Below, one piece after another: positions 1-7,222 of a stretch of DNA of 64,000 bases. The position numbers and the translations under genes are program-made. Each line of letters starts with the position of its first letter. Position 1 is the stretch's first letter. The stretch comes from Streptomyces venezuelae (GTDB lineage: Bacteria > Actinomycetota > Actinomycetes > Streptomycetales > Streptomycetaceae): positions 5,387,001 to 5,451,000 of the forward strand of contig NZ_CP029194.1 in assembly GCF_008642375.1 (NCBI RefSeq). The letters run 5' to 3'. The notes under the pieces are model-generated. The model had not been told where the DNA came from, did no database searches, and saw only the letters and a program-made list of their open reading frames with translations.

Positions 1-587
1 CCATCCTCAAGCTGCTCATCGCGGCGGGCGTCAAGCACGCCGTCGTCGCCGACATCCAGGGCGTCGTACACGCCGACCGCGCGGACCTCGTGGACGCCCC
101 GGCCGACTCGCCGCTGCGCTGGATCGCCGACAACACCAACCCCGAGGGCGTCACCGGCACCCTCAAGGAGGCCGTCGTCGGCGCGGACGTCTTCATCGGC
201 GTCTCGGCCCCGAACCTGCTGGGCGCCGAGGACGTCGCCGCCATGGCGGACGGCGCCATCGTGTTCGCGCTCGCGAACCCCGACCCGGAGGTCGACCCGG
301 CCGCCGCGCGCCAGACGGCCGCCGTCGTCGCCACGGGCCGCTCGGACTTCCCGAACCAGATCAACAACGTCCTGGTCTTCCCGGGTGTCTTCCGCGGCCT
401 GCTGGACGCTCAGTCCCGTACCGTCAACACGGAGATGATGCTGGCGGCGGCCTCCGCCCTCGCCGGCGTGGTCACCGAGGACGAGCTGAACCCGAACTAC
501 ATCATCCCGTCGGTCTTCAACGACAAGGTCGCGGGCGCGGTGGCCGGCGCCGTGCGCAACGCGGCCAAGGCCGCGAGCGGGCGCTGA
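1..587 (+). CDS. NAD-dependent malic enzyme, C-terminal part
   Basis: The gene enters from the left edge; the last 194 codons are present (first full codon at base 3). They hold the NAD-binding half of a malic enzyme: GVSAPNLLG, the ALANPDPE strip and FPNQINNVLVFPG are family hallmarks. The enzyme decarboxylates malate to pyruvate while reducing NAD(P), linking the TCA cycle to gluconeogenesis. The reading frame stops shortly after the malic-enzyme fold, so there is no phosphotransacetylase-like tail as in long MaeB proteins. The following hup and murA genes are the neighbours I remember from Streptomyces coelicolor. The catalytic Tyr and Lys lie outside the window. Confidence 0.93.
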   Translation, partial: ILKLLIAAGVKHAVVADIQGVVHADRADLVDAPADSPLRWIADNTNPEGVTGTLKEAVVGADVFIGVSAPNLLGAEDVAAMADGAIVFALANPDPEVDPAAARQTAAVVATGRSDFPNQINNVLVFPGVFRGLLDAQSRTVNTEMMLAAASALAGVVTEDELNPNYIIPSVFNDKVAGAVAGAVRNAAKAASGR

Positions 588-899
588 CGGCGCGTCGCGA
601 TTCGCGATGCCGCAAACCCGCCTTTAGGGTGGCTTTTCGGCTCCGTACGGAAATCACGGAGTCGACGGAACGTCACCACTACGGGGCTCCGGCGCTTTTC
701 GTGTGACCCCAGGGGGTGCCGGATTGGCGTTCCCGCCGCTGGTGGGGGCAGGATGCGTGTTTGGGCGCGAGGGTCTGTCATTAGACCCGGGTCCGGGGAC
801 TGTCCGAAGGCCCTGGCAGCATCGGCTTCGCTGTACCCAATCACGCGGCTTCCGCCGCGTGGCACGCCTCACAGGCAAGAAGAACACGGGAGTAACAAC
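588..899 (+). promoter_or_regulatory. hup upstream region with 5' leader hairpin
   Basis: 312 bases without a gene. Two small inverted repeats are visible: GGGTCT/AGACCC (771-776 and 783-788) and a perfect 8-bp hairpin CACGCGGC-TTCC-GCCGCGTG (842-861). The second ends 26 bases before the GGGAG ribosome site (888-892) of hup, so it would fold in the mRNA leader and could modulate translation or stability of this very abundant protein. I cannot name a clear promoter hexamer pair. Confidence 0.5.
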
Positions 900-1181
900 A
901 TGAACCGCAGTGAGCTGGTGGCCGCCCTGGCCGACCGCGCCGAGGTGACCCGCAAGGACGCCGACGCCGTGCTGGCCGCTCTCGCCGAGACCGTCGGTGA
1001 GGTCGTCGCCAAGGGCGACGAGAAGGTCACCATCCCCGGCTTCCTGACCTTCGAGCGCACCCACCGTGCCGCTCGCACCGCTCGTAACCCGCAGACCGGC
1101 GACCCGATCAACATCCCGGCCGGCTACAGCGTGAAGGTCTCCGCGGGCTCGAAGCTCAAGGAAGCCGCCAAGGGCAAGTAA
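900..1181 (+). CDS. hupA: HU-family DNA-binding protein
   Basis: Complete 93-residue HU protein, the normal length for the short (non-histone-tailed) Streptomyces HU. It dimerises and bends DNA as a nucleoid architectural protein. Visible features are the N-terminal helical half (MNRSELVAAL), the IPGFLTFE strand, and the beta-arm segment RTARNPQTGDPINIPA with the conserved Arg-Asn-Pro that intercalates in the minor groove. The ATG at 900 is chosen over longer in-frame starts because a GGGAG ribosome site lies 7 bases upstream and the family begins with MNRSEL/MNKTEL. Transcribed alone, ending in a strong terminator. The Lys/Ala-rich tail of the second Streptomyces HU (HupS) is absent. Confidence 0.95.
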   Translation: MNRSELVAALADRAEVTRKDADAVLAALAETVGEVVAKGDEKVTIPGFLTFERTHRAARTARNPQTGDPINIPAGYSVKVSAGSKLKEAAKGK

Positions 1182-1199
1182 GGCAGCCTAGAGGCGCAG

Positions 1200-1236
1200 A
1201 AAGGGCGGCCACCCTGTCAGGGGGTGGCCGCCCTTT
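1200..1236 (+). terminator. Bidirectional terminator hup/murA
   Basis: Perfect 15-bp stem AAAGGGCGGCCACCC (1200-1214) with its complement at 1222-1236, 7-base loop. The A-run at the foot of one arm and T-run on the other let it work for hup (+) and for the convergent murA (-). Confidence 0.9.
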
Positions 1237-1296
1237 CGTATGCCCTGTGCGGGCCCCACAGGGGCCCGCACACGCTCACGGCGGTGTCCTGGCGCG

Positions 1297-2637
1297 TCAG
1301 ACCAGCGCGCTGCCGGGGAGCTCGACCTTGGCGCCGAGCTCGACGAGCTTCTCCATGAAGTTCTCGTAGCCGCGGTTGATCAGCTCGATACCGTGCACCC
1401 GGGACGTGCCCTGGGCGGCCAGTGCCGCGATCAGGTACGAGAAGCCGCCGCGCAGGTCGGGGATGACCAGGTCGGCGCCCTGGAGCTTGGTCGGGCCGCT
1501 CACGACCGCGGAGTGCAGGAAGTTGCGCTGGCCGAAGCGGCAGTCGGAGCCGCCCAGGCACTCGGGGTACAGCTGGATGTGCGCGCCCATCTGGTTCAGC
1601 GCGGAGGTGAAGCCGAGGCGCGACTCGTACACCGTCTCGTGGACGATGGAGAGGCCGGAGGCCTGCGTCAGGGCCACGACCAGCGGCTGCTGCCAGTCCG
1701 TCTGGAAGCCGGGGTGCACGTCCGTCTCCAGGGCGATCGCGTTGAGCGAGCCGCCCGGGTGCCAGAAGCGGATGCCCTCGTCGTCGATCTCGAAGGCGCC
1801 ACCCACCTTCCGGTAGGTGTTGAGGAAGGTCATCATCGAGCGCTGCTGGGCGCCGCGCACGTAGATGTTGCCCTCGGTGGCCAGCGCCGCCGACGCCCAG
1901 GAGGCCGCCTCCAGGCGGTCCGGGAGCGCCCGGTGGGTGTAGCCGTCGAGGCGGTCGACACCGGTGATCCGGATGGTCCGGTCGGTGTCCATGGAGATGA
2001 TCGCGCCCATCTTCTGCAGGACGCAGATGAGGTCCTCGATCTCGGGCTCCACCGCCGCGTTCGACAGCTCGGTGACGCCCTCGGCGAGCACCGCCGTGAG
2101 CAGCACCTGCTCGGTCGAGCCGACCGAGGGGTACGGGAGGCGGATCTTGCAACCGCGAAGCCGCTGCGGGGCCTCCAGGTACTGGCCGTCCGCCCGCTTC
2201 TCGATCGTGGCGCCGAACTGGCGCAGCACGTCGAAGTGGAAGTCGATCGGCCGGCCGCCGATGTCGCAGCCGCCGAGGCCCGGGATGAAGGCGTGGCCGA
2301 GGCGGTGCAGCAGCGGGCCGCAGAAGAGGATCGGGATGCGGGACGAGCCGGCGTGCGCGTCGATGTCGGCGACGTTCGCGGACTCCACATGCGTCGGGTC
2401 GAGGACGAGCTCGCCGGGCTCCTCACCCGGACGGACCGTCACACCGTGCAGCTGGAGCAGTCCGCGGACCACGCGGACGTCACGGATGTCGGGCACATTG
2501 CGCAGTCGGCTGGGACCGCTGCCGAGCAGGGCGGCGACCATCGCCTTGGGCACGAGGTTCTTCGCGCCGCGGACGCGGATCTCGCCCTCCAGCGGGGTTC
2601 CGCCGTGGACAAGCAGGACATCGTCTGTGCCGGTCAT
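1297..2637 (-). CDS. murA: UDP-N-acetylglucosamine 1-carboxyvinyltransferase
   Basis: 446 residues. Transfers enolpyruvate from PEP to UDP-GlcNAc in the cytoplasm, the first committed step of peptidoglycan synthesis. The N-terminal GAKN motif (residues 24-27) binds UDP-GlcNAc. The catalytic loop GGCDIGGRP carries Cys124, equivalent to E. coli Cys115, so the enzyme should be fosfomycin-sensitive rather than of the Asp-type resistant class. The ATG at 2637 gives the usual MxxxDxLLVxGGxPLxG start; frame-open sequence continues upstream but has no family similarity. Convergent to hup. Streptomyces usually has two murA copies; this position matches the one next to hup. Confidence 0.95.
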   Translation of the reverse strand: MTGTDDVLLVHGGTPLEGEIRVRGAKNLVPKAMVAALLGSGPSRLRNVPDIRDVRVVRGLLQLHGVTVRPGEEPGELVLDPTHVESANVADIDAHAGSSRIPILFCGPLLHRLGHAFIPGLGGCDIGGRPIDFHFDVLRQFGATIEKRADGQYLEAPQRLRGCKIRLPYPSVGSTEQVLLTAVLAEGVTELSNAAVEPEIEDLICVLQKMGAIISMDTDRTIRITGVDRLDGYTHRALPDRLEAASWASAALATEGNIYVRGAQQRSMMTFLNTYRKVGGAFEIDDEGIRFWHPGGSLNAIALETDVHPGFQTDWQQPLVVALTQASGLSIVHETVYESRLGFTSALNQMGAHIQLYPECLGGSDCRFGQRNFLHSAVVSGPTKLQGADLVIPDLRGGFSYLIAALAAQGTSRVHGIELINRGYENFMEKLVELGAKVELPGSALV

Positions 2638-2934
2638 GAATCTCGCGTTCCGGTCGGGTCGGTCGGGTGGCCAGAGAAAAGGGTAAGGGGCCATGAGACC
2701 CCGATCGGGTGCGTCGGGGGGTCTGTCAGATGTAATGAATTCGGCACAACACCCTCTGTTCTCGTGATCTTGCGGAGCGTTACCGTCCGCTTGTGTCGGT
2801 TCGTCCGTGCGTCGCCCGTACGCGAAGACCTCCCGCGCCCTTCTGAACTGCGAAGGCCGCCGACTTCCCGCCGCCGCGCCCCGATCGCGCCCGACAACCC
2901 CCGCGAACGCCGAAGATGCGGGATCATGTGTCGC
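2638..2934. promoter_or_regulatory. Divergent promoter region murA / yqgE
   Basis: 297 bases between the divergent starts of murA (-) and the YqgE gene (+). An inverted repeat AGACCCC (2696-2702) / GGGGTCT (2718-2724) lies about 60 bases upstream of murA on its leader side. The segment 2725-2760 is relatively AT-rich (GTAATGAATTC) and is the likeliest place for the two promoters. No assigned operator. Confidence 0.4.
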
Positions 2935-3495
2935 ATGACCGAGGTGTCCTCGCTCACAGGACGGCTGCTCGTGGCCACCCCCGCGCTGGCGGACCCGAAT
3001 TTCGACCGCGCGGTCGTCCTGCTGCTCGATCACGACGACGAGGGCTCGCTCGGCGTGGTCCTCAACCGGCCGACGCCGGTGACCGTCGGCGACATCCTCG
3101 CGCCCTGGGCCGCACTCGCCGGCGAACCCGGAGTCGTCTTCCAAGGCGGCCCCGTCTCGCTCGACGCGGCGCTCGGCGTCGCCGTGATCCCCGGGGACGA
3201 GGGCCCCCTCGGCTGGCGGCGGGTGTACGGGGCGATCGGCCTCGTCGACCTGGAGGCCCCGCCCGAGCTGCTCGGCCCCGCCCTCGGCTCGCTGCGGATC
3301 TTCGCCGGGTACGCGGGCTGGGGCCCCGGCCAGCTGGAGACCGAGCTGGGCGACGGAGCCTGGTACGTGGTCGAGTCGGAGCCCGGCGACGTCTCCTCGC
3401 CGCACCCCGAGACCCTCTGGCGGCAGGTCCTGCGCCGCCAGCGCGGGGAACTGGCCATGATCGCGACGTACCCCGACGACCCGTCCCTCAACTGA
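2935..3495 (+). CDS. YqgE/AlgH family protein (UPF0301)
   Basis: 186 residues, normal for the family. N-terminal signature SSLTGRLLVATPALADPNFDRAVV spans residues 5-28, followed by GVVLNRP and FQGGPV, all diagnostic of YqgE/AlgH. The biochemical role is unknown; in Pseudomonas AlgH affects alginate regulation, which cannot be transferred here. Cytoplasmic, no signal peptide. An in-frame ATG nine bases earlier (2926) is possible, but MTEVSSLTG is the start I recall for Streptomyces homologues. Divergent from murA; followed closely by the DUF3039 gene. Confidence 0.9.
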   Translation: MTEVSSLTGRLLVATPALADPNFDRAVVLLLDHDDEGSLGVVLNRPTPVTVGDILAPWAALAGEPGVVFQGGPVSLDAALGVAVIPGDEGPLGWRRVYGAIGLVDLEAPPELLGPALGSLRIFAGYAGWGPGQLETELGDGAWYVVESEPGDVSSPHPETLWRQVLRRQRGELAMIATYPDDPSLN

Positions 3496-3525
3496 GCCCC
3501 ACGGCTTTCAGTACCCTTGGCGGTT

Positions 3526-3813
3526 ATGAGCACTCTCGAGCCCGAGCGCGGGGCAGGTACGGGAACCCTCGTGGAGCCGACTCCACAGGTGTCCCACGGT
3601 GACGGCGACCACGAGCGCTACGCCCACTACGTCCAGAAGGACAAGATCATGGCGAGCGCCCTCGACGGGACTCCCGTCGTGGCGCTGTGCGGAAAGGTCT
3701 GGGTACCGGGGCGCGACCCCAAGAAGTACCCGGTCTGTCCGATGTGCAAGGAGATCTACGAGTCCATGGGCGCCGGCGGTGGCGACAAGGACAAGGGCGG
3801 CAAGGACAAGTAG
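3526..3813 (+). CDS. DUF3039 family protein
   Basis: 95 residues. The core (HGDGDHERYAHYVQKDKI, then VVALCGKVWVPGRDPKKYPVCPMCK) is the actinobacterial DUF3039 pattern, with CG...CPMCK suggesting a small zinc-binding knuckle. The C-terminus is a Gly/Asp/Lys-rich tail (GGGDKDKGGKDK). Function unknown. The ATG at 3526 is preferred over the in-frame TTG at 3517. It lies 30 bases after the YqgE gene and is probably co-transcribed; a strong hairpin follows. Confidence 0.85.
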   Translation: MSTLEPERGAGTGTLVEPTPQVSHGDGDHERYAHYVQKDKIMASALDGTPVVALCGKVWVPGRDPKKYPVCPMCKEIYESMGAGGGDKDKGGKDK

Positions 3814-3851
3814 GCGGATCCCGCAGATCCGGTAGGTCCTGACGTCGGGGC

Positions 3852-3891
3852 GGCCCCCGTCGTGCGTACTTCGGTGCGTGCGGCGGGGGTC
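3852..3891 (+). terminator. Terminator after DUF3039 gene
   Basis: Long stem of about 16 pairs, GGCCCCCGTCG... against ...CGGCGGGGGTC, in which all deviations are G-U wobbles, loop ACTTCGGT, followed by GTTTCGCGTTTTCC. It separates the YqgE/DUF3039 unit from the sugar operon. Confidence 0.75.
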
Positions 3892-3971
3892 GTTTCGCGT
3901 TTTCCGCCCTCTCCGCGTCCCCCCCCCGGCCCCGTTGCGCAGGGTGCTTTCGCCGGTCACGGAGTGGTTGA

Positions 3972-3987
3972 GGTGGTCGAGACCTCT
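3972..3987 (+). promoter_or_regulatory. DasR-responsive element (dre)-like site
   Basis: GGTGGTCGAGACCTCT matches 13 of 16 positions of the published dre consensus ACTGGTCTAGACCACT recognised by the GntR-type regulator DasR. It lies 95 bases before the binding-protein start codon. DasR represses aminosugar uptake and chitin-degradation genes and is released by glucosamine-6-phosphate. The downstream hexosaminidase makes this assignment sensible. A second, separate palindrome GTTGCAAC (4054-4061) lies between it and the gene. Confidence 0.7.
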
Positions 3988-4081
3988 TGTCGGCTCACCG
4001 GAACCACGCCTAACCTCACGCGTGTTGTGCAGAACGAAACGCTCATTGCGTATGTTGCAACGCACCTGGAGGGGATCCGCC

Positions 4082-5386
4082 ATGAAGCTTCCTGCCCGCC
4101 TTGCCGCTCCGGCCGCCGCACTCCTGCTCGCCGGCCTCACCGCCACCGCCTGCGCGCCCCAGACCTCGGACGGCAAGGCCGCGGCGGACGAGAAGAGCGG
4201 CACCCTGCGCGTCTGGCTCTTCCAGGAGGTGAGCAACAAGCCCAAGGAACAGGTCGTCGCCCAGGCCGTCGCCGCCTTCGAGAAGCGCAACCAGGGCGCG
4301 AAGGTCGAGGTCGAGTACATCCCCGTCGAGACCCGCGCCCAGCGCGTCAAGGCCGCCTTCAACGACCCCAAGTCCGCTCCCGACCTCATCGAGTACGGCA
4401 ACACCGACACCGCCGGATACGTCAAGGACGGCGGACTCGCCGACATCAGCGCCGAGTTCGCGGCCTGGGGCGAGGCGAAGGACACCGACCCGACGGCCCG
4501 GAAGTCCGTCACCGTCGGCGGCAAGGTCTACGGCTCCCCGCTCTTCGTCGGCCTCCGCGCCCTCTACTACCGCACCGACGTCTTCAAGGAACTCGGCCTC
4601 ACCGCCCCCAAGAGCCAGGCCGAACTCGTCGCCACCGCCAAGAAGATCCGCAAGGCGAAGCCCGACCTGTACGGCATCGCCGTCGGCGGCGCCTACACCT
4701 ACGGCGCCATGCCCTTCGTCTGGGCCGCCGGCGGCGAACTCGCGACGGAGAACGACGGCTCTTACAAAGCAGCAGTCAACAGCGAGGCCGCGCTCAAGGG
4801 CATCGCCACGTACACCTCGCTCTTCGGCGACGACAACTGCCCGGCCGCCAAGTGCGCCCAGATGGGCGGCAATGCGACCGTCACCGCATTCGCCTCCGGC
4901 AAGGCGGCCATGGCCATCGGCGGCGACTTCAGCCACGCGGCCGTCGAGGCCGGCACCGTCAAGGGGAAGTACGCGGTCGTCCCGCTGCCCGGCACGGCCC
5001 CCGGCTCCATCGCCCCTGCCTTCGCCGGCGGCAACAACATCGGCATCCTCAAGAGCACCTCGCACCGCACCCTCGCCGTCGACCTCCTGAAGTCCCTCAC
5101 CGGCAAGGACACCCAGGGCAAGCTCTTCGACGCGATGGGCTTCCTGCCCACCTACACCGACGTACGGGCCGCCGCCGCACAGCGCCAGCCCTTCGTGAAG
5201 CCCTTCATCGACACCCTCGACGCCGGCACCAGGTTCGTCCCGGCGTCACCCGGATGGGGCCAGATCGACTCCTCCCTCGTCCTGCCCACGATGTTCCAGG
5301 AGGTCGTGAGCGGCCGTAAGGACGTCAAGGCGGCGGCCGACGACGCCGCGAAGAAGATGGACGCGGCCTTCGCGCCGACGAGCTGA
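4082..5386 (+). CDS. ABC sugar transporter, substrate-binding lipoprotein
   Basis: 434 residues. Signal peptide with lipobox TATAC (Cys about residue 21), then a family-1 extracellular solute-binding fold (GTLRVWLFQE, SAPDLIEYGNTDTAGYV, GGDFSHAAVEAG). It captures a sugar at the outer membrane face and delivers it to the two permeases downstream. With the dre-like site and a hexosaminidase in the same operon, an N-acetylglucosamine oligosaccharide such as chitobiose is the likely ligand. This is inferred. Start ATG 4082 has GGAGGGG 7-8 bases upstream. No ATPase gene is in the operon, as is usual in Streptomyces, where the shared MsiK serves such transporters. Confidence 0.9.
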   Translation: MKLPARLAAPAAALLLAGLTATACAPQTSDGKAAADEKSGTLRVWLFQEVSNKPKEQVVAQAVAAFEKRNQGAKVEVEYIPVETRAQRVKAAFNDPKSAPDLIEYGNTDTAGYVKDGGLADISAEFAAWGEAKDTDPTARKSVTVGGKVYGSPLFVGLRALYYRTDVFKELGLTAPKSQAELVATAKKIRKAKPDLYGIAVGGAYTYGAMPFVWAAGGELATENDGSYKAAVNSEAALKGIATYTSLFGDDNCPAAKCAQMGGNATVTAFASGKAAMAIGGDFSHAAVEAGTVKGKYAVVPLPGTAPGSIAPAFAGGNNIGILKSTSHRTLAVDLLKSLTGKDTQGKLFDAMGFLPTYTDVRAAAAQRQPFVKPFIDTLDAGTRFVPASPGWGQIDSSLVLPTMFQEVVSGRKDVKAAADDAAKKMDAAFAPTS

Positions 5387-5395
5387 GCCGCACGC

Positions 5396-6376
5396 ATGAC
5401 GACCCCTGACACGACCTCCGCCACGCTCCCGGCCCCCCGGGGCCGCACGCGGACCACCGGCCGCACCCCCACCCCCGCACCCACGCGCACCGTCCGGCGC
5501 CGCACGAGCGCCTGGACCCCCTGGCTGTACCTCCTGCCCGCCCTCGCCGTCATCGGCGGACTCCTCGTCTACCCCGTCTACCAGCTCGGCCTCATCTCCT
5601 TCCTGGAGTACACCCAGGCCCAGGTCAGCGGCGGCGAACCCACCTATTTCAAGGGCTTCGGCAACTACACGGCCCTCTTCACCGACCCCCAGTTCTGGCA
5701 GGTCCTCCTCGCCACCGTCCTCTTCGCCGCCGCCTGCGTCGTCACCACGCTCGCCGTCGGCTGCGCCCTCGCCGTCCTCCTGACCCGCGTCCGGGCCCTG
5801 CCGCGGCTCGCCCTGATGGTGGCCGCGCTCGGCGCCTGGGCCACACCCGCCGTCACCGGCTCCACCGTCTGGGTCTTCCTCTTCGACCCCGACTTCGGCC
5901 CGGTGAACCGGCTCCTCGGCCTGGGCGACTTCTCCTGGACGTACGGGCGGTACAGCGCCTTCGCCCTGGTCCTCCTCGAAGTCGTCTGGTGTTCCTTCCC
6001 GTTCGTGATGGTCACCGTCTACGCGGGCATCAAGGCCATCCCGTCCGAGGTCCTGGAGGCCGCCGCCCTCGACGGCGCCTCGCAGTGGCGGATCTGGCGC
6101 TCGGTCATGGCGCCGATGCTCCGGCCGATCCTGGTCGTCGTCACCATCCAGTCGATCATCTGGGACTTCAAGCTCTTCACCCAGATCTACGTGATGACCA
6201 ACGGCGGCGGCATCGCCGGCCAGAACCTCGTCCTCAACGTGTACGCGTACCAGAAGGCCTTCGCCTCGTCCCAGTACAGCCTGGGCTCGGCGATCGGCGT
6301 GGTCATGCTGCTGATCCTGCTGGCCGTGACCCTGGTCTACCTGCGGCTCCTGCGACGCCAGGGAGAAGAACTTTGA
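5396..6376 (+). CDS. ABC sugar transporter permease, MalF type
   Basis: 326 residues with about six membrane helices after a basic Pro/Thr-rich N-terminus. The cytoplasmic EAA loop is EAAALDGASQWRIWRSVMAPML, which contacts the ATPase. It starts 9 bases after the binding protein and its stop overlaps the start of the next permease. Role: forms the membrane channel of the operon's sugar importer together with the MalG-type subunit. Confidence 0.92.
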   Translation: MTTPDTTSATLPAPRGRTRTTGRTPTPAPTRTVRRRTSAWTPWLYLLPALAVIGGLLVYPVYQLGLISFLEYTQAQVSGGEPTYFKGFGNYTALFTDPQFWQVLLATVLFAAACVVTTLAVGCALAVLLTRVRALPRLALMVAALGAWATPAVTGSTVWVFLFDPDFGPVNRLLGLGDFSWTYGRYSAFALVLLEVVWCSFPFVMVTVYAGIKAIPSEVLEAAALDGASQWRIWRSVMAPMLRPILVVVTIQSIIWDFKLFTQIYVMTNGGGIAGQNLVLNVYAYQKAFASSQYSLGSAIGVVMLLILLAVTLVYLRLLRRQGEEL

Positions 6377-7218
6377 GCCCGACCCTCTTCCGCGTCCGGC
6401 GGCCCGGGCGCCTCGCAGCCGAGGCGGTCACGCTGCTCGTCGCGGCGGCCGTCGCCTTCCCGCTGTACTGGATGGTCCTCTCGGCCCTCAAGCCGGCGGG
6501 CGAGATCCAGTCGACGGAGCCCCGGCCGTGGACGCTCTCCCCGTCCCTCGACTCCTTCCGGCGCGTCTTCGACCAGCAGGAGTTCGGCCGCTACTTCCTC
6601 AACTCGCTGATCGTGGCGGGCACGGTCGTCCTCGCCTCCGCGCTCATCGCCTTCCTGGCGGCGACGGCGGTCACGCGGTTCCGCTTCCGGTTCCGGACGA
6701 CGCTCCTCGTCATGTTCCTGGTCGCCCAGATGGTGCCGGTCGAGGCGCTCACCATCCCGCTGTTCTTCCTCATGCGGGACTTCGGCCAGCTCAACACCCT
6801 CGGCTCGCTGATCCTGCCGCACCTCGCCTTCTCGCTCCCCTTCGCGATCTGGATGCTCCGGGGCTTCGTCAAGGCGGTCCCTGAAGCCCTGGAGGAACAG
6901 GCCCAGATCGACGGCGCGAGCCGTACGCGCTTCCTCTGGCAGATCCTCTTCCCGCTGGTCTTCCCCGGCCTCGTGGCGACGAGCGTCTTCTCGTTCATCT
7001 CGACCTGGAACGACTTCCTCTTCGCGAAGTCCTTCCTCATCAGCGACACCTCGCAGTCGACCCTGCCGATGGCCCTGCTCGTCTTCTTCAAGCCCGACGA
7101 GAACGACTGGGGAGGCATCATGGCCGGCTCGACCGTGATGACCCTCCCGGTGCTCGTCTTCTTCGTACTCGTACAGCGCCGCCTGGTCTCGGGACTGGGC
7201 GGGGCGGTGAAGGACTGA
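6373..7218 (+). CDS. ABC sugar transporter permease, MalG type
   Basis: 281 residues, about six transmembrane helices, EAA loop EEQAQIDGASRTRFLWQILFP. The start is a TTG at 6373 overlapping the previous stop by four bases (TTGA), with AGGGAGAA directly upstream; the track-independent reasoning is that the protein begins like other MalG subunits (short N-tail then first helix LAAEAVTLLVAAAVAF). Translationally coupled to the MalF-type gene. Confidence 0.9.
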   Translation: MSPTLFRVRRPGRLAAEAVTLLVAAAVAFPLYWMVLSALKPAGEIQSTEPRPWTLSPSLDSFRRVFDQQEFGRYFLNSLIVAGTVVLASALIAFLAATAVTRFRFRFRTTLLVMFLVAQMVPVEALTIPLFFLMRDFGQLNTLGSLILPHLAFSLPFAIWMLRGFVKAVPEALEEQAQIDGASRTRFLWQILFPLVFPGLVATSVFSFISTWNDFLFAKSFLISDTSQSTLPMALLVFFKPDENDWGGIMAGSTVMTLPVLVFFVLVQRRLVSGLGGAVKD

Positions 7219-7222
7219 CGCG

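Noticed and set aside
1240..3495. A 751-codon plus-strand frame covering murA
   Set aside because: Only the last 186 codons (from 2935) are a real YqgE protein; the rest is antisense to the well-conserved murA.
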